A DNA stretch of 64,000 nt, from positions 3,547,694-3,611,693 of the forward strand of contig NZ_CP091138.1 of assembly GCF_021582875.1 (NCBI RefSeq). Direction: 5' to 3'. The notes beneath the pieces are model-generated. The model saw only the letters and a list, made by a program, of their open reading frames with translations. It was not told the DNA's origin and did no database searches. Below are positions 16,710 through 25,894 of the stretch, in pieces. A program made the translations under genes and the position numbers. Source of the DNA: Microbacterium sp. KUDC0406 (GTDB lineage Bacteria > Actinomycetota > Actinomycetes > Actinomycetales > Microbacteriaceae). Numbering within the stretch: the stretch's first letter is position 1; each line of letters begins with the position of its first letter.

Positions 16710-18400
16710 CGACACCGGTTCTCGAAGGCAAGGCCAGCTTTGCGCTGCGCGGTCACAACCCCGACGTTCTCACCTGCATCGCGAACCTCTCGAACGACGA
16801 GGTGTTCACTCCGCCGGAGTTCGCGAACAAGATGCTCGACACCCTCGAGCAGGCGTGGGCGCAGTCGAATGACGGCGCATCGATCTGGGCCGACCCGAGC
16901 GTCACCTTCCTCGACCCGTTCACGAAGTCAGGGGTCTTCCTTCGAGAGATCACGCGCCGGCTCACGCTCGGGCTCGAGGATGCGATCCCAGATCTGGCAG
17001 ATCGCGTCGATCACATCCTGACGAAACAGGTCTTCGGCATCGGGATCACCCGGCTCACTTCGCTGCTCGCGCGGCGCAGCGTGTACTGCTCGAAGGATGC
17101 GATCGGCAAGCACTCCATCGCGAGGAGCTTCGACCGGGCTTGGGGCAACATCTGGTTCGAACGGACCGAGCACACCTGGGTGGGTCGCAAGAAGGTGCGA
17201 CGCGCTCATCCGCTCACCGGCGACGAAGAGCTGATCGAGGCGGACGGCACAGGGCGATGCGAGTTCTGTGGCGCAGTCGAGTCGGAGTACGGCCGAAACT
17301 CTGAACTCGAGAGCCACGCGTACGCGCTCATCCATTCACATGACATCAAGGCTCGAGTCACTGAGCTGTTCGGAGCAGACATGCAGTTCGACGTCATCAT
17401 CGGGAACCCGCCGTACCAGCTCAGCGACGGCGGCTTCGGAACTTCTGCTGCCCCGATCTATCAGCTCTTCGTTGAGAAGGCACTCGAACTCGACCCGCGC
17501 TACGGCGTGTTCGTCACGCCGTCCCGGTGGTTCGCGGGTGGCAAGGGGCTCGACGCATATCGCGAAAGAATGCTCAGCGACCACCGCCTGCACGACATCG
17601 TCGACTACCCCAAGCTCTATGAGGCTTTCCCAGGGGTGAAGATCCGTGGCGGTGTCTCCTACTTCCTCTGGGATCGGGAGTACGACGGACCTTGCACCAT
17701 CCAAACGATGTGGGATGGTCAGCCCGTCGGAGAGCCGGTCGCGAGGTACCTCGATCAATTCGACGTCCTTGTGCGATGGAACGCGGCGGTTCCGATTCTG
17801 GAGAAGGTTCGAGCGAAGGGTGAGCCGACGCTCGATGCGCGAGTGTCCACAGGCAAGCCGTTCGGCCTTCGTACGTTCGTGCATGGCGCGACGACATCAG
17901 AGGGGATTGCCGATCCAGTGCAGTTGTACGGCTCCAGAAAGGTCAGCTGGATCGGTCGGGAAGACGTGCCGGGGAACATCGAATGGGTCGACCAGTGGAA
18001 GGTATTGATGACCGCCGTCCAGGGGACCAGTGCAGCGGTGGAGACGAAGTTCCTCTCTCGACCGATCGTCGCTGGCCCGGGAACTGCGTGCACCGAGACC
18101 TATCTCGTGGCAGGTCTCTTCGATTCAGAAGGAGCAGCACTGCGGCTCTCTTCGTACCTCAGCACCCGCTTCGTGCGCTTTCTAGTATCGCTTCGCAAGT
18201 CCACGCAGCACGCGACGCGAGATGTATATGCGTTCGTGCCGGATGTTCCTCTGGACCGTGTCTGGACGGACGAATCGCTATATGCACGCTATGGCCTGAT
18301 TGCCGAAGAGATCGCGTTCATCGAGTCTCAGGTCGCCGCCCATGACTCCTCGTCGCACGAGTCGCGCGAGGACGAGCAGGCCGACGATGCCTCGGCCTGA
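16706..18400 (+). CDS. Eco57I-like DNA adenine methylase
   Basis: 564 aa. Order of motifs: DEVFTPPEFANKMLDTL (motif X), FLDPFTKSGVFLREI at about residue 68 (motif I, with KSG in place of GSG), FGIGITRLTSLLARRS, a Cys pair CEFCGA near residue 186 followed by His residues (possible zinc site), and FDVIIGNPPYQLSDGG with NPPY at 233-236. The downstream part (about residues 260-540) would hold target recognition. Proteins with this exact motif set are annotated as Eco57I-type methylases in restriction loci (family knowledge). It should methylate adenine at an unknown site. Base composition looks slightly less GC-rich than flanking genes. It overlaps the helicase start by 14 nt. Confidence 0.85.
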   Translation: MTTPVLEGKASFALRGHNPDVLTCIANLSNDEVFTPPEFANKMLDTLEQAWAQSNDGASIWADPSVTFLDPFTKSGVFLREITRRLTLGLEDAIPDLADRVDHILTKQVFGIGITRLTSLLARRSVYCSKDAIGKHSIARSFDRAWGNIWFERTEHTWVGRKKVRRAHPLTGDEELIEADGTGRCEFCGAVESEYGRNSELESHAYALIHSHDIKARVTELFGADMQFDVIIGNPPYQLSDGGFGTSAAPIYQLFVEKALELDPRYGVFVTPSRWFAGGKGLDAYRERMLSDHRLHDIVDYPKLYEAFPGVKIRGGVSYFLWDREYDGPCTIQTMWDGQPVGEPVARYLDQFDVLVRWNAAVPILEKVRAKGEPTLDARVSTGKPFGLRTFVHGATTSEGIADPVQLYGSRKVSWIGREDVPGNIEWVDQWKVLMTAVQGTSAAVETKFLSRPIVAGPGTACTETYLVAGLFDSEGAALRLSSYLSTRFVRFLVSLRKSTQHATRDVYAFVPDVPLDRVWTDESLYARYGLIAEEIAFIESQVAAHDSSSHESREDEQADDASA

Positions 18401-20920
18401 GTCGGAACTACTCCCCCGAAGCCGGAGTCCCGCCTTCGCATCTACGCGTACTCGATCGATGACGAGGCACACGCCGGCCTGCTCAAGGTCGGACAGACGA
18501 CGCAGAATGTGAAGGTCCGCGTTGCACAGCAGGTGAAGACCGCCGCCATTCAGAACTACGAGATCGTGCTCGATGAACCGGCCGATCGTCACGACGGCAC
18601 GACCTTCAGCGACCACGACGTCCGCGCGCGGCTCAAGTCCAAGGGCTTCACCAATCCGACGCTCGAGTGGATGAAGTGTTCGCTCGATGACGTCCGCACG
18701 GCGATCGCCGAGTTGCGTACCGGGCAGCAGTTCGAAGGCACGCATCACCTGGACTTCCCGCCGCGCGCGGAGCAGCAGGCCGCGGTCGACAAGACCCTCG
18801 GCTATTACGAGTCGAGGTGGACCGAGGACGCCGATGCGGTTCCGGAGTTCCTCTGGAACGCGAAGATGCGCTTCGGCAAGACCTTCACCACCTATCAGCT
18901 CGCCAAGAAGCTCCGCGCGAAGCGCGTATTGGTCGTGACTTTCAAACCTGCGGTCGAGGATGCCTGGGAGACCGACCTCAGATCACACGTCGACTTCGAC
19001 GGCTGGCAGTACATCTCGAAGTCCACCGGTGGGGACCCGGCAGAAGTCGATCCTCAGCATCCGCTCGTCTTCTTCGGCTCTTTCCAGGACCTCATGGGCC
19101 GCGATGCGGCCGGCAACTTCAAGGCGAAGCATGCCTGGCTCACCGAGCTCACTTGGGATCTCGTCGTCTTCGACGAGTATCACTTCGGCGCCTGGCGGGA
19201 TGCGGCGAAGGAGCTGTTCGAGGGCGAGGACGACAAGGCGAAGAAGAAGGCGACCGACGACGAATTCGGCGCCGATCTCGAGAAGTTCGCCCAGGAACGC
19301 GAGGAGCAGGGCCTCGACGAGGACGACTTCGTGCCGATCAAAGCATCCGCCTACCTCTATCTCTCCGGCACCCCCTTCAAGGTTCTGAACGAAGGGCGGT
19401 TCATCGAGGAGCAGATCTACAACTGGACGTACACCGACGAGCAGAGGGCGAAGGCGGAGTTCGCGGCGCAGCATCCGGATCTCCCGAACCCGTACGCATC
19501 GTTGCCGGAGATGCGACTGCTGACCTATCAGATGCCTGAAGAGCTGCTCGCGATCGCCAGCCAGGGCGAGTTCGACGAGTTCGATCTGAATGCCTTCTTC
19601 GAGGCGAAGGGGACCGGCGCTGAAGCCGAGTTCGTGCACAAGACCGATGTGCAGAAGTGGCTCGACATCATCCGCGGCAACTACGCGCCCACCCAGGTCG
19701 ACGCATTGAAGGCCGGCGCCCGCCCGCCGTTCCCGTACTCGGACACGCGCCTGCTCCCGTACCTGCAGCATTCGTTGTGGATGCTGCCGTACCGTGCGTC
19801 CTGCGATGCCATGGCGAACCTGCTGGCAGAACAGCACAACGTGTTCTGGCACGACTACACGGTAGTCAACGTGTCCGCCCCGGGCGTCGGCGTCGGTCTC
19901 GCGGCGCTACCGCCGGTGCGGGATGCTATCGGCAACGGGCACGATACGAAGACCATCACGCTGACGGTCGGCAAGCTCACGACTGGCGTCACCGTGCCGC
20001 AGTGGTCGTCGATCCTGATGCTGCGCAATCTTCACGCGCCGGAGACGTACTTCCAGGCCGCTTTCCGGGTGCAGTCGCCGTGGACCATCCGCAATCCTGA
20101 AGGTGACGACCCTTCGCGGATCGAGATCCTCAAGCCGGTATGCTTCGTGTTCGACTTCGCGCCGACCAGGGCGCTCCGGCAGATCAGCGAGTACGGTCGG
20201 GGGCTCGCACCAGAGAATCCGAACCCCGAGCGCGCGGTCGAGGAACTGGTGTCCTTCCTGCCGGTGCTCGCCTACGACGGCTCGCACATGACTCAGGTGG
20301 ATGCTGCCGGCATTCTCGATATCGCCATGTCGGGTACCTCTGCGACGCTGCTGGCCCGCAAATGGGAGTCCGCGGTGCTCGTCAACGTCGACAACCTGAC
20401 GCTGAAGAAGATCATGGCGTCGGACGCGGCGATGAATGCGGTGATGAACATCGAAGGCTTCCGTGCGCTGGGTGCAAGCGTGTTCGAGACCGTCGTCAAC
20501 AAGAGCGAGGCCGTGTCGAAGACGAAGAAGGAGAAGGGCGACGAGATCACGCCCACCGAGAAGAAGGAGCTCTCGGAGGAGGAGAAGGAGTACAAGTCCA
20601 AGCGGAAGCAGATCCAGGAGAAGCTGATCAAGTTCGCCACCCGCATCCCGGCGTTCATGTATCTCACCGACTACCGCGAGAACACGCTCTACGACGTGAT
20701 CACCAAGATTGAGCCCGACCTCTTCAAGGCCGTCACGGGACTCACCGTCGAGGACTTCAACCTGCTGGTCGGGCTCGGCGTGTTCAACGCCGTGCACATG
20801 AACCAGGCCGTGTTCGCTTTCCGTAGGTACGAGGACTCGTCGCTCTCATACACAGGCCTTGAGTCGCACAAGGGCCTGAGGCGGTACGGCTTGTACGACA
20901 CCGTCGTAGCGGTCGACTGA
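18387..20920 (+). CDS. GIY-YIG-like nuclease fused to SF2 helicase, frameshifted at the N-terminus
   Basis: About 844 aa if started at ATG 18387 and one C is restored in the run 18413-18417; otherwise the open frame has only a GTG at 18509. Restored, the N-terminus reads RIYAYSIDDEAHAGLLKVGQ followed by VKVRVAQQ, resembling T5orf172/GIY-YIG nuclease domains. Helicase motifs follow: MRFGKT near residue 159, VVFDEYHFGAW (DEYH box) near 261, LYLSGTPF near 325 and ETYFQAAFRVQSPW near 555. A Lys/Glu-rich coiled segment occupies about 710-750. This is the expected translocase-nuclease of a restriction-like system. The stop overlaps the next start (TGATG). Confidence 0.8.
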
Positions 20921-22002
20921 TGACCGTCATTCTGATTCATCGCGTTGCCATGTCGGAAGCTGCGGGGTTGCGACCCGTCGGAGTCTGGGCGATCGACGAT
21001 GATCATGAGCGCCACCACTATCCGGACGGCCGCGAGAAGTACGAGTCGCGTGGGTTCAAGGCTCTGTTTCATCGTCCCGATATGCCGGCTACGCAGTGGG
21101 CGCTCTACAAGGCGGACACGTCGCCGAACTGGGAGATCCATCAGGCGGAGGCGTCGTTCGATTTCGGGATGGAACTCGACCTCGAACAGATCCTGGCCGA
21201 TGCCGAGGTGAAAGCTGCGGCCGCGAGTGCGGCGAAGCAGGCCAAGGCGCGTCACCAGGCACGAGAAGCTGCGACGCAGGAGGTTGTCGACGCGGCCGGC
21301 TGGGGCGCCCCGCAGCGTGTGATCGCTCACTCATGGTGGGTCGCTTCGGAGCTTGCGCGTCGCCACCCTGAGCTCCTGGTGTACGAGGAACACCCGGGAG
21401 GCGGCATGTACGACGTGCTCGCCGTCGCACCGGTTCGACACTTCGCTCCGAACGCGCCGGTCGGGTTGGCAGCTGCGATGCTCAATCGCGTCGGAACGCT
21501 TCAGATCCATGCCGGAGGGGAGGCGACCGTCGTCTCCGACTGGGCTACAGCGTTGACGGCGCCGGCGCCGTTCGACACCGTTCTGCGGTTGGAGGCTGCT
21601 GCAGGGTGGAGCTCACCCGCCAGCACACCGAGCGCGACGCGACGGAGCCTCGCATACCGGTTCCTCGCTGCCTCGCTGAACGCGTTCGTCAATGACCGTC
21701 ACGACTGGGATGCTCGATGCGAACTGCTGGACTCGTCGGACGGCATCGAACGAAACGGCTATCTCAAGGACTTTCCTGAGGCTCTTGCCGACCTGGACTT
21801 GATCCCGCGCATAGGCATTTTCGGCGAACCCCACAGCCATTTCTGGGCACTCATGCGCGACGGTCAGGCGATCGCGATCGTCTCCATCGACGGCCGCATC
21901 TACCCGCGAACCGGGGCCTCTTCCGATCTTCTCGTTGAATACGAGAAGCACGGGCGGCGGATCCGACGCCTGGCGACGGCGCGGCTTCGGGACTGGCTCT
22001 GA
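20920..22002 (+). CDS. Unknown protein of the restriction-like island
   Basis: 360 aa, not confidently recognised. The N-terminal 90 residues (LRPVGVWAIDDDHERHHYPD onward) look like a separate small domain. An Ala/Lys/Glu-rich helix (about 90-120) links to a region with SWWVASELARRHPELLVYEE then HPGGGMYDVLAV, which I recall from proteins labelled TY-Chap2 putative peptide chaperones; this link is weak. The C-terminal part is mixed alpha/beta. No catalytic motif stands out. It is coupled to the helicase stop (TGATG) and precedes the GmrSD-like gene by about 100 nt, so it is likely part of the same system. Confidence 0.6.
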   Translation: MTVILIHRVAMSEAAGLRPVGVWAIDDDHERHHYPDGREKYESRGFKALFHRPDMPATQWALYKADTSPNWEIHQAEASFDFGMELDLEQILADAEVKAAAASAAKQAKARHQAREAATQEVVDAAGWGAPQRVIAHSWWVASELARRHPELLVYEEHPGGGMYDVLAVAPVRHFAPNAPVGLAAAMLNRVGTLQIHAGGEATVVSDWATALTAPAPFDTVLRLEAAAGWSSPASTPSATRRSLAYRFLAASLNAFVNDRHDWDARCELLDSSDGIERNGYLKDFPEALADLDLIPRIGIFGEPHSHFWALMRDGQAIAIVSIDGRIYPRTGASSDLLVEYEKHGRRIRRLATARLRDWL

Positions 22003-22104
22003 GAATCGCGCTACTGCCACATCTGCTGCAACATGATGTTGCAGTAGGTGTCGCAGCTCCAGCAGCCAAGGGCCCTCAGTCGACCCGGATCAGGAGATCA
22101 CAGT

Positions 22105-24255
22105 ATGAAGACCGACGTCGTCAAGCCGCAGGGCATCTTCTTCAACCCGGTGCGCATGGTCGTGCCCCTGTTCCAGCGGCCGTACGTGTGGTCCAAGGAG
22201 ACGCAGTGGGAGCCGCTGTGGCAGGACATCGTCCGCCTGATCGAGGTCATCGAGCACCATGACCCCGCAGCGACCCACTTTCTCGGTGCGATCGTCATTC
22301 AGCAGGTTCCGGTGGGCCTGGGCAGCCTGCCCGCCTGGAACGTGATCGACGGCCAGCAGCGGCTGACGACCCTGCAGCTGCTGCTCGACGCATTGCATTC
22401 CGAGCTCGAGCGTCGCGGTTTCACGGGTCAGGCCAGCCGGGTGAGCTCGCTCGTGGAGAACCCGCCGGAGCACTGCGACGGTGCCGACGACCGGTTCAAG
22501 CTGTGGCCGACCAATCGCGATCGGCAGAGCTTCTCGACGGTGATGTCGGCGCCGACGCCCGTCGATTACGCGTCGCTCGATCCGACCCGGCTCCGCGATG
22601 CGCACCGCTACTTCGCCGAGTCGATCACTGCATGGCTCGGTGAAGGCGGGGATGCCGAGCGGCGTGCGCGCGTGCTCGTTGCGACGGTGACCGATCGGCT
22701 GGAGATCGCCAGCATCAGCCTGGACGCCAATGAAGACGCTCAGGCGATCTTCGAGACGCTGAACGCCCGCGGCACGCCACTGTCGGCTGCAGATCTCATC
22801 AAGAACTTTGTCTTCCAGCAGATCGAGGGCACCGCTGCCGAGCGCGCATACTTCGAGTACTGGGCGGACTTCGAGACGCCATGGTGGGAGACCGAAGTCA
22901 CCACCGGACGAGTGAAGCACTCGCGGTCTTCGCTGTTCCTGTGGCAGTGGCTCGTCGCTCGCACGCTGAACGACTTCCCGATCCGTGAAGTCTTCACCCA
23001 GTTCAAGCACTATGTGAACACCGTCGCCAAGGACGTCGCCCTGCTGCTGCCGCAGATCAAGCGTGCCGCCGACCGGTACCGGGCGCTGGTCGAGGGGGCT
23101 GAGCGTCAGAGCGGGCCGCTCAGCCGCGATGAGCTGTTCGGCTACCGCATCGGCGTGCTGGACTCCGAGGTCGCGCGACCGTTGCTGATCTGGCTGGACG
23201 AGCCGGAACAGGAGGGCATCGCAGATGCTGATCGCCGACGCATCCTCGAAGTGCTGGAGAGCTGGTTCGTGCGCAGGGCGCTGGTGAAGGTGCAGTCCCA
23301 GGGGTCGAACCGCTTCATCGTCGACCTGCTGAAGTCTGTGGATGCGCGGCCCAAGGACGAGGTCGCGGCGGCCGTGGAGGAGTTTCTTGTCGCGAGCCAG
23401 AGCTCGGTCGGTTACTGGCCGGGCGATGACGAGGTGCGCGAAGCGCTCACCGGTGCGCCGGCGTACTGGCGCTATCTGCGGGGCAGGCTGCGCATGGTGC
23501 TCGAGGCTCTGGAGGACCACCGGCGCGGCTATCCGGACGGGCAGCGCCTGACGATGGGGCCGATCGTGCGCAGCAAGGCGACGATCGAGCATCTGATGCC
23601 GCAGGAGTGGCGCAAGAACTGGGACACCGGTCTCGATGAGGAGCAGGAGGCGGCTCGCGGTCGTGCGATCCAGCAGCTGGGAAACCTGACGATTGTCACG
23701 CAGACGCTGAACAGCAGAGTCTCGAACGGCGGGTGGGAGGCGAAGCGCTCTCACTTCCGCAAGTCGGACGACGTGCTTCTCACCCGCGACGCGATCGAAC
23801 TCGCCGACGACAACGGCGGATGGGATGAGTCGGCGATCGAGGCGCGCACCGAACAGCTGATCGACGAGATCCTCGCTGTGTGGCCTGCCCCCGATGGACA
23901 CCGGAGACAGCAGGAGGATGCCGCAGATGCTGTGCCGTCGGCGGCGATCGATCTCGCGCAACTCGTGTCATCCGGGTGGTTGGAGGCCGGCACGGAGCTC
24001 ACCTCGCGCGAGGGCATGTACGGCGGAGCGCGTGCGGCGGTCGCGCAGGACGGGCGCGTGTACATCGGCGATGTCGCCTATGACACGCCCTCCGGAGCGG
24101 GCCGGGCCGTCGTAGGGCGAGGCGTCAAAGGCTGGCACTTCTGGCGTCTGGTCGCCACCGGGGATTCGCTCGCCGACATCCGGGATCGGTACATCGCGAG
24201 CCTGGGTGACGTCGGTGCGGATCTCGCGATCGACGACGAGGATGAGACCCGATGA
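22105..24255 (+). CDS. GmrSD-like DUF262/DUF1524 protein with C-terminal RAMA-like domain
   Basis: 716 aa; ATG 22105 is chosen because AGGAG lies 8 nt upstream. DUF262 occupies about residues 10-250 with VPLFQRPYVW, VIDGQQRLTTLQLL and FETLNARGTPLSAADLIKN. DUF1524 follows near 490-570 with ATIEHLMPQEW, LGNLTIVTQTLNSRVSN, the His-Asn metal nuclease core. Residues 614-690 (LAQLVSSGWLEAGTEL, AAVAQDGRVYIGDVAY, GVKGWHFWRL) resemble the RAMA/DUF4357 domain, predicted to read modified DNA. GmrS/GmrD-type enzymes cut modified phage DNA using NTP. The gene ends with ATGA overlap onto the M20 gene. Function as a modification-dependent nuclease is inferred from domains. Confidence 0.85.
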   Translation: MKTDVVKPQGIFFNPVRMVVPLFQRPYVWSKETQWEPLWQDIVRLIEVIEHHDPAATHFLGAIVIQQVPVGLGSLPAWNVIDGQQRLTTLQLLLDALHSELERRGFTGQASRVSSLVENPPEHCDGADDRFKLWPTNRDRQSFSTVMSAPTPVDYASLDPTRLRDAHRYFAESITAWLGEGGDAERRARVLVATVTDRLEIASISLDANEDAQAIFETLNARGTPLSAADLIKNFVFQQIEGTAAERAYFEYWADFETPWWETEVTTGRVKHSRSSLFLWQWLVARTLNDFPIREVFTQFKHYVNTVAKDVALLLPQIKRAADRYRALVEGAERQSGPLSRDELFGYRIGVLDSEVARPLLIWLDEPEQEGIADADRRRILEVLESWFVRRALVKVQSQGSNRFIVDLLKSVDARPKDEVAAAVEEFLVASQSSVGYWPGDDEVREALTGAPAYWRYLRGRLRMVLEALEDHRRGYPDGQRLTMGPIVRSKATIEHLMPQEWRKNWDTGLDEEQEAARGRAIQQLGNLTIVTQTLNSRVSNGGWEAKRSHFRKSDDVLLTRDAIELADDNGGWDESAIEARTEQLIDEILAVWPAPDGHRRQQEDAADAVPSAAIDLAQLVSSGWLEAGTELTSREGMYGGARAAVAQDGRVYIGDVAYDTPSGAGRAVVGRGVKGWHFWRLVATGDSLADIRDRYIASLGDVGADLAIDDEDETR

Positions 24256-25484
24256 CTCCCACCCCCGACCTGACCGCACTCGCCACCCTCTGGACCACCG
24301 CCCTCGACGATGAGCTCCCCGCCGCGCGTGCCCTGCGCCGCGAGCTGCACGCCGACCCGCGGGTGTCGGGCCAGGAGGCGCCCACTCGCGACCGCATCGT
24401 TGCTGCGCTGAGCGACGTCCTGCCCTTCGAGCCGATGACGGATGCCGGTGCCGTGGGGCGCCTGGGCCCGGCATCCGGCCCGTCGATCGCGCTGCGCGCA
24501 GAACTGGACGCTCTCCCCGTCACAGAGCAGACCGGGGCATCCTTCGCCTCGCAGAACGGGGCGATGCACGCCTGCGGGCACGACGTGCACCAGGCCGCTC
24601 TCGTCGCTCTGATGCGCGCGGCGCGGCGCATCGACCTCCCGTTCGGCCTGGTCGGACTGCTCCAGCCGCGCGAGGAGACCTCTCCTCCGGGAGCGCGGGA
24701 CATGATCGAGGCCGGTGTCATCGACCAGCACAGCATCGCGCACGTCATCGGTGCGCACGTGCATCCCGCAGTCGCGACGGGCGCGATCGCCTCGGCCGGA
24801 GGGTTCATCAACGCCGCCGCGGACGAGATCGACATCCGCATCAACGGCCGAGGCGGGCACGGCGCCTATCCGCACCTGGCCGGCGACACCGTCGCGGCCA
24901 TCGCGCACATCGCACTCGGCATCCCCGAAGTCGTCCGCCGCACGGTCAGCCCGGTGCGGCCGGCGCTGATCAGCGTCGGCACGTTGAACGCGGGTCTCGG
25001 CGTCGCCAACGTCCTTCCGGCCCACGCGCACATCCGCGCCACGATGCGCACCACGGACATCGGTGACCGCGCCGCGCTCTTCGCCGCCGTCAGCACCATG
25101 GCCGAGCGCACCGCCGAGGCCTACGGCACGACCGCGACGGTCACGCTCGTCGAGGGGCAGCCGGCGCTCATCAACGACCACGACCTGGCATTCGGCATCA
25201 ACGGATGGCTCACGCGGCTCGGCATCCCCGGTGACGATCCGATGCGGTCGCTCGGCGCGGACGACTTCGCCTACTTCTGCGAGGCTGTCCCCTCTGCCAT
25301 GCTGTTCGTCGGCGTCGAGACCGCCGGGGAGGATCCGCAGCCCACTCTGCATCACGCGCGGTTCCTGCCCGGCGAGAGCGCTGTCGATCTCACCGCACGC
25401 GCACTGCTGGCCGGTTATCTTGCTGCGGCAGAGGGGCTGCTGCAGTCCGGCGCGACGCCCTCGCCGGCGTGGCGAGGGCGCTGA
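24252..25484 (+). CDS. M20-family amidohydrolase
   Basis: 410 aa. Metal-binding motifs typical of M20D aminoacylase/carboxypeptidases: ALRAELDALPVTEQTG, HACGHDVHQAAL, EETSPPGARDMIEAG and a dimerisation domain with RGGHGAYPHLAGDTVAAIAH. The substrate is probably an N-acyl amino acid or similar amide (HipO-like). It overlaps the DUF262 gene by 4 nt (ATGA), so it may be co-transcribed with the defence-like island, although nothing in the protein suggests a defence role. A 9-bp hairpin lies at its very end. Confidence 0.88.
   Translation: MTPTPDLTALATLWTTALDDELPAARALRRELHADPRVSGQEAPTRDRIVAALSDVLPFEPMTDAGAVGRLGPASGPSIALRAELDALPVTEQTGASFASQNGAMHACGHDVHQAALVALMRAARRIDLPFGLVGLLQPREETSPPGARDMIEAGVIDQHSIAHVIGAHVHPAVATGAIASAGGFINAAADEIDIRINGRGGHGAYPHLAGDTVAAIAHIALGIPEVVRRTVSPVRPALISVGTLNAGLGVANVLPAHAHIRATMRTTDIGDRAALFAAVSTMAERTAEAYGTTATVTLVEGQPALINDHDLAFGINGWLTRLGIPGDDPMRSLGADDFAYFCEAVPSAMLFVGVETAGEDPQPTLHHARFLPGESAVDLTARALLAGYLAAAEGLLQSGATPSPAWRGR
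25457..25479 (+). terminator. Hairpin at the end of the M20 gene
   Basis: GCCCTCGCC and GGCGAGGGC form a perfect 9-bp stem with a 5-nt loop, ending 3 nt before the stop codon. There is no U tract. The gap 25485-25654 shows no gene. Confidence 0.45.
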
Positions 25485-25654
25485 CCATCCAACGGGCGCG
25501 GGTGATGCGGCAATAGATTCCAATGTCGGAGGCCAGTGCGACCATGAACTATGGCACTTTTCACCGATGTTGCGTCGCTGATCCCCGGCGCCGACCGCGC
25601 TGAACGCCGACCGCACGGGGCGCCGGCGCCGATGCCGATACCGGACGCCGATTC

Positions 25655-25894
25655 TCACCCGCGCGGCGCCAGCACCAGCAGCTCACCCACCTCGCACTTC
25701 AGCGCATCGCAGATCGCGCGCAGAGTCGAGTAGCGGATGGCCCGGGCCCGGTCGTTCTTCAGCACTGACAGGTTCACCACGCTCACGCCCACGCGCGCGC
25801 TCAGCTCAGTCAGCGTCATCCCGCGCGCGGCGAGCAGTTCGTCGAGCCGGCAGTGGATGCCGGTGTCCTCGTCGTCGGTGTCGGCAGGACTCAT
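25655..25894 (-). CDS. Small XRE-type regulator, YozG-like, of the DUF2975 array
   Basis: 79 aa. RLDELLAARGMTLTELSARV, GVSVVNLSVLKNDRARAIRY and STLRAICDALKCEVGELLVL make a complete Cro/CI helix-turn-helix of the YozG class. It is the last gene of the reverse-strand operon that starts at 28581; its ATG overlaps the stop of the preceding membrane gene. In Bacillus, yozG lies with the DUF2975 gene yoaS (family knowledge), so this is probably the operon's own regulator, acting at the repeats at 28592-28641. Confidence 0.85.
   Translation of the reverse strand: MSPADTDDEDTGIHCRLDELLAARGMTLTELSARVGVSVVNLSVLKNDRARAIRYSTLRAICDALKCEVGELLVLAPRG

Noticed and set aside
16741..18512. Arg/Ser-rich frames overlapping the second methylase as extra island genes
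   Set aside because: They are shadow frames without motifs or ribosome sites.
15684..24255. Prophage or integrative element carrying the island
   Set aside because: No integrase, att repeat or tRNA boundary is visible at either end.
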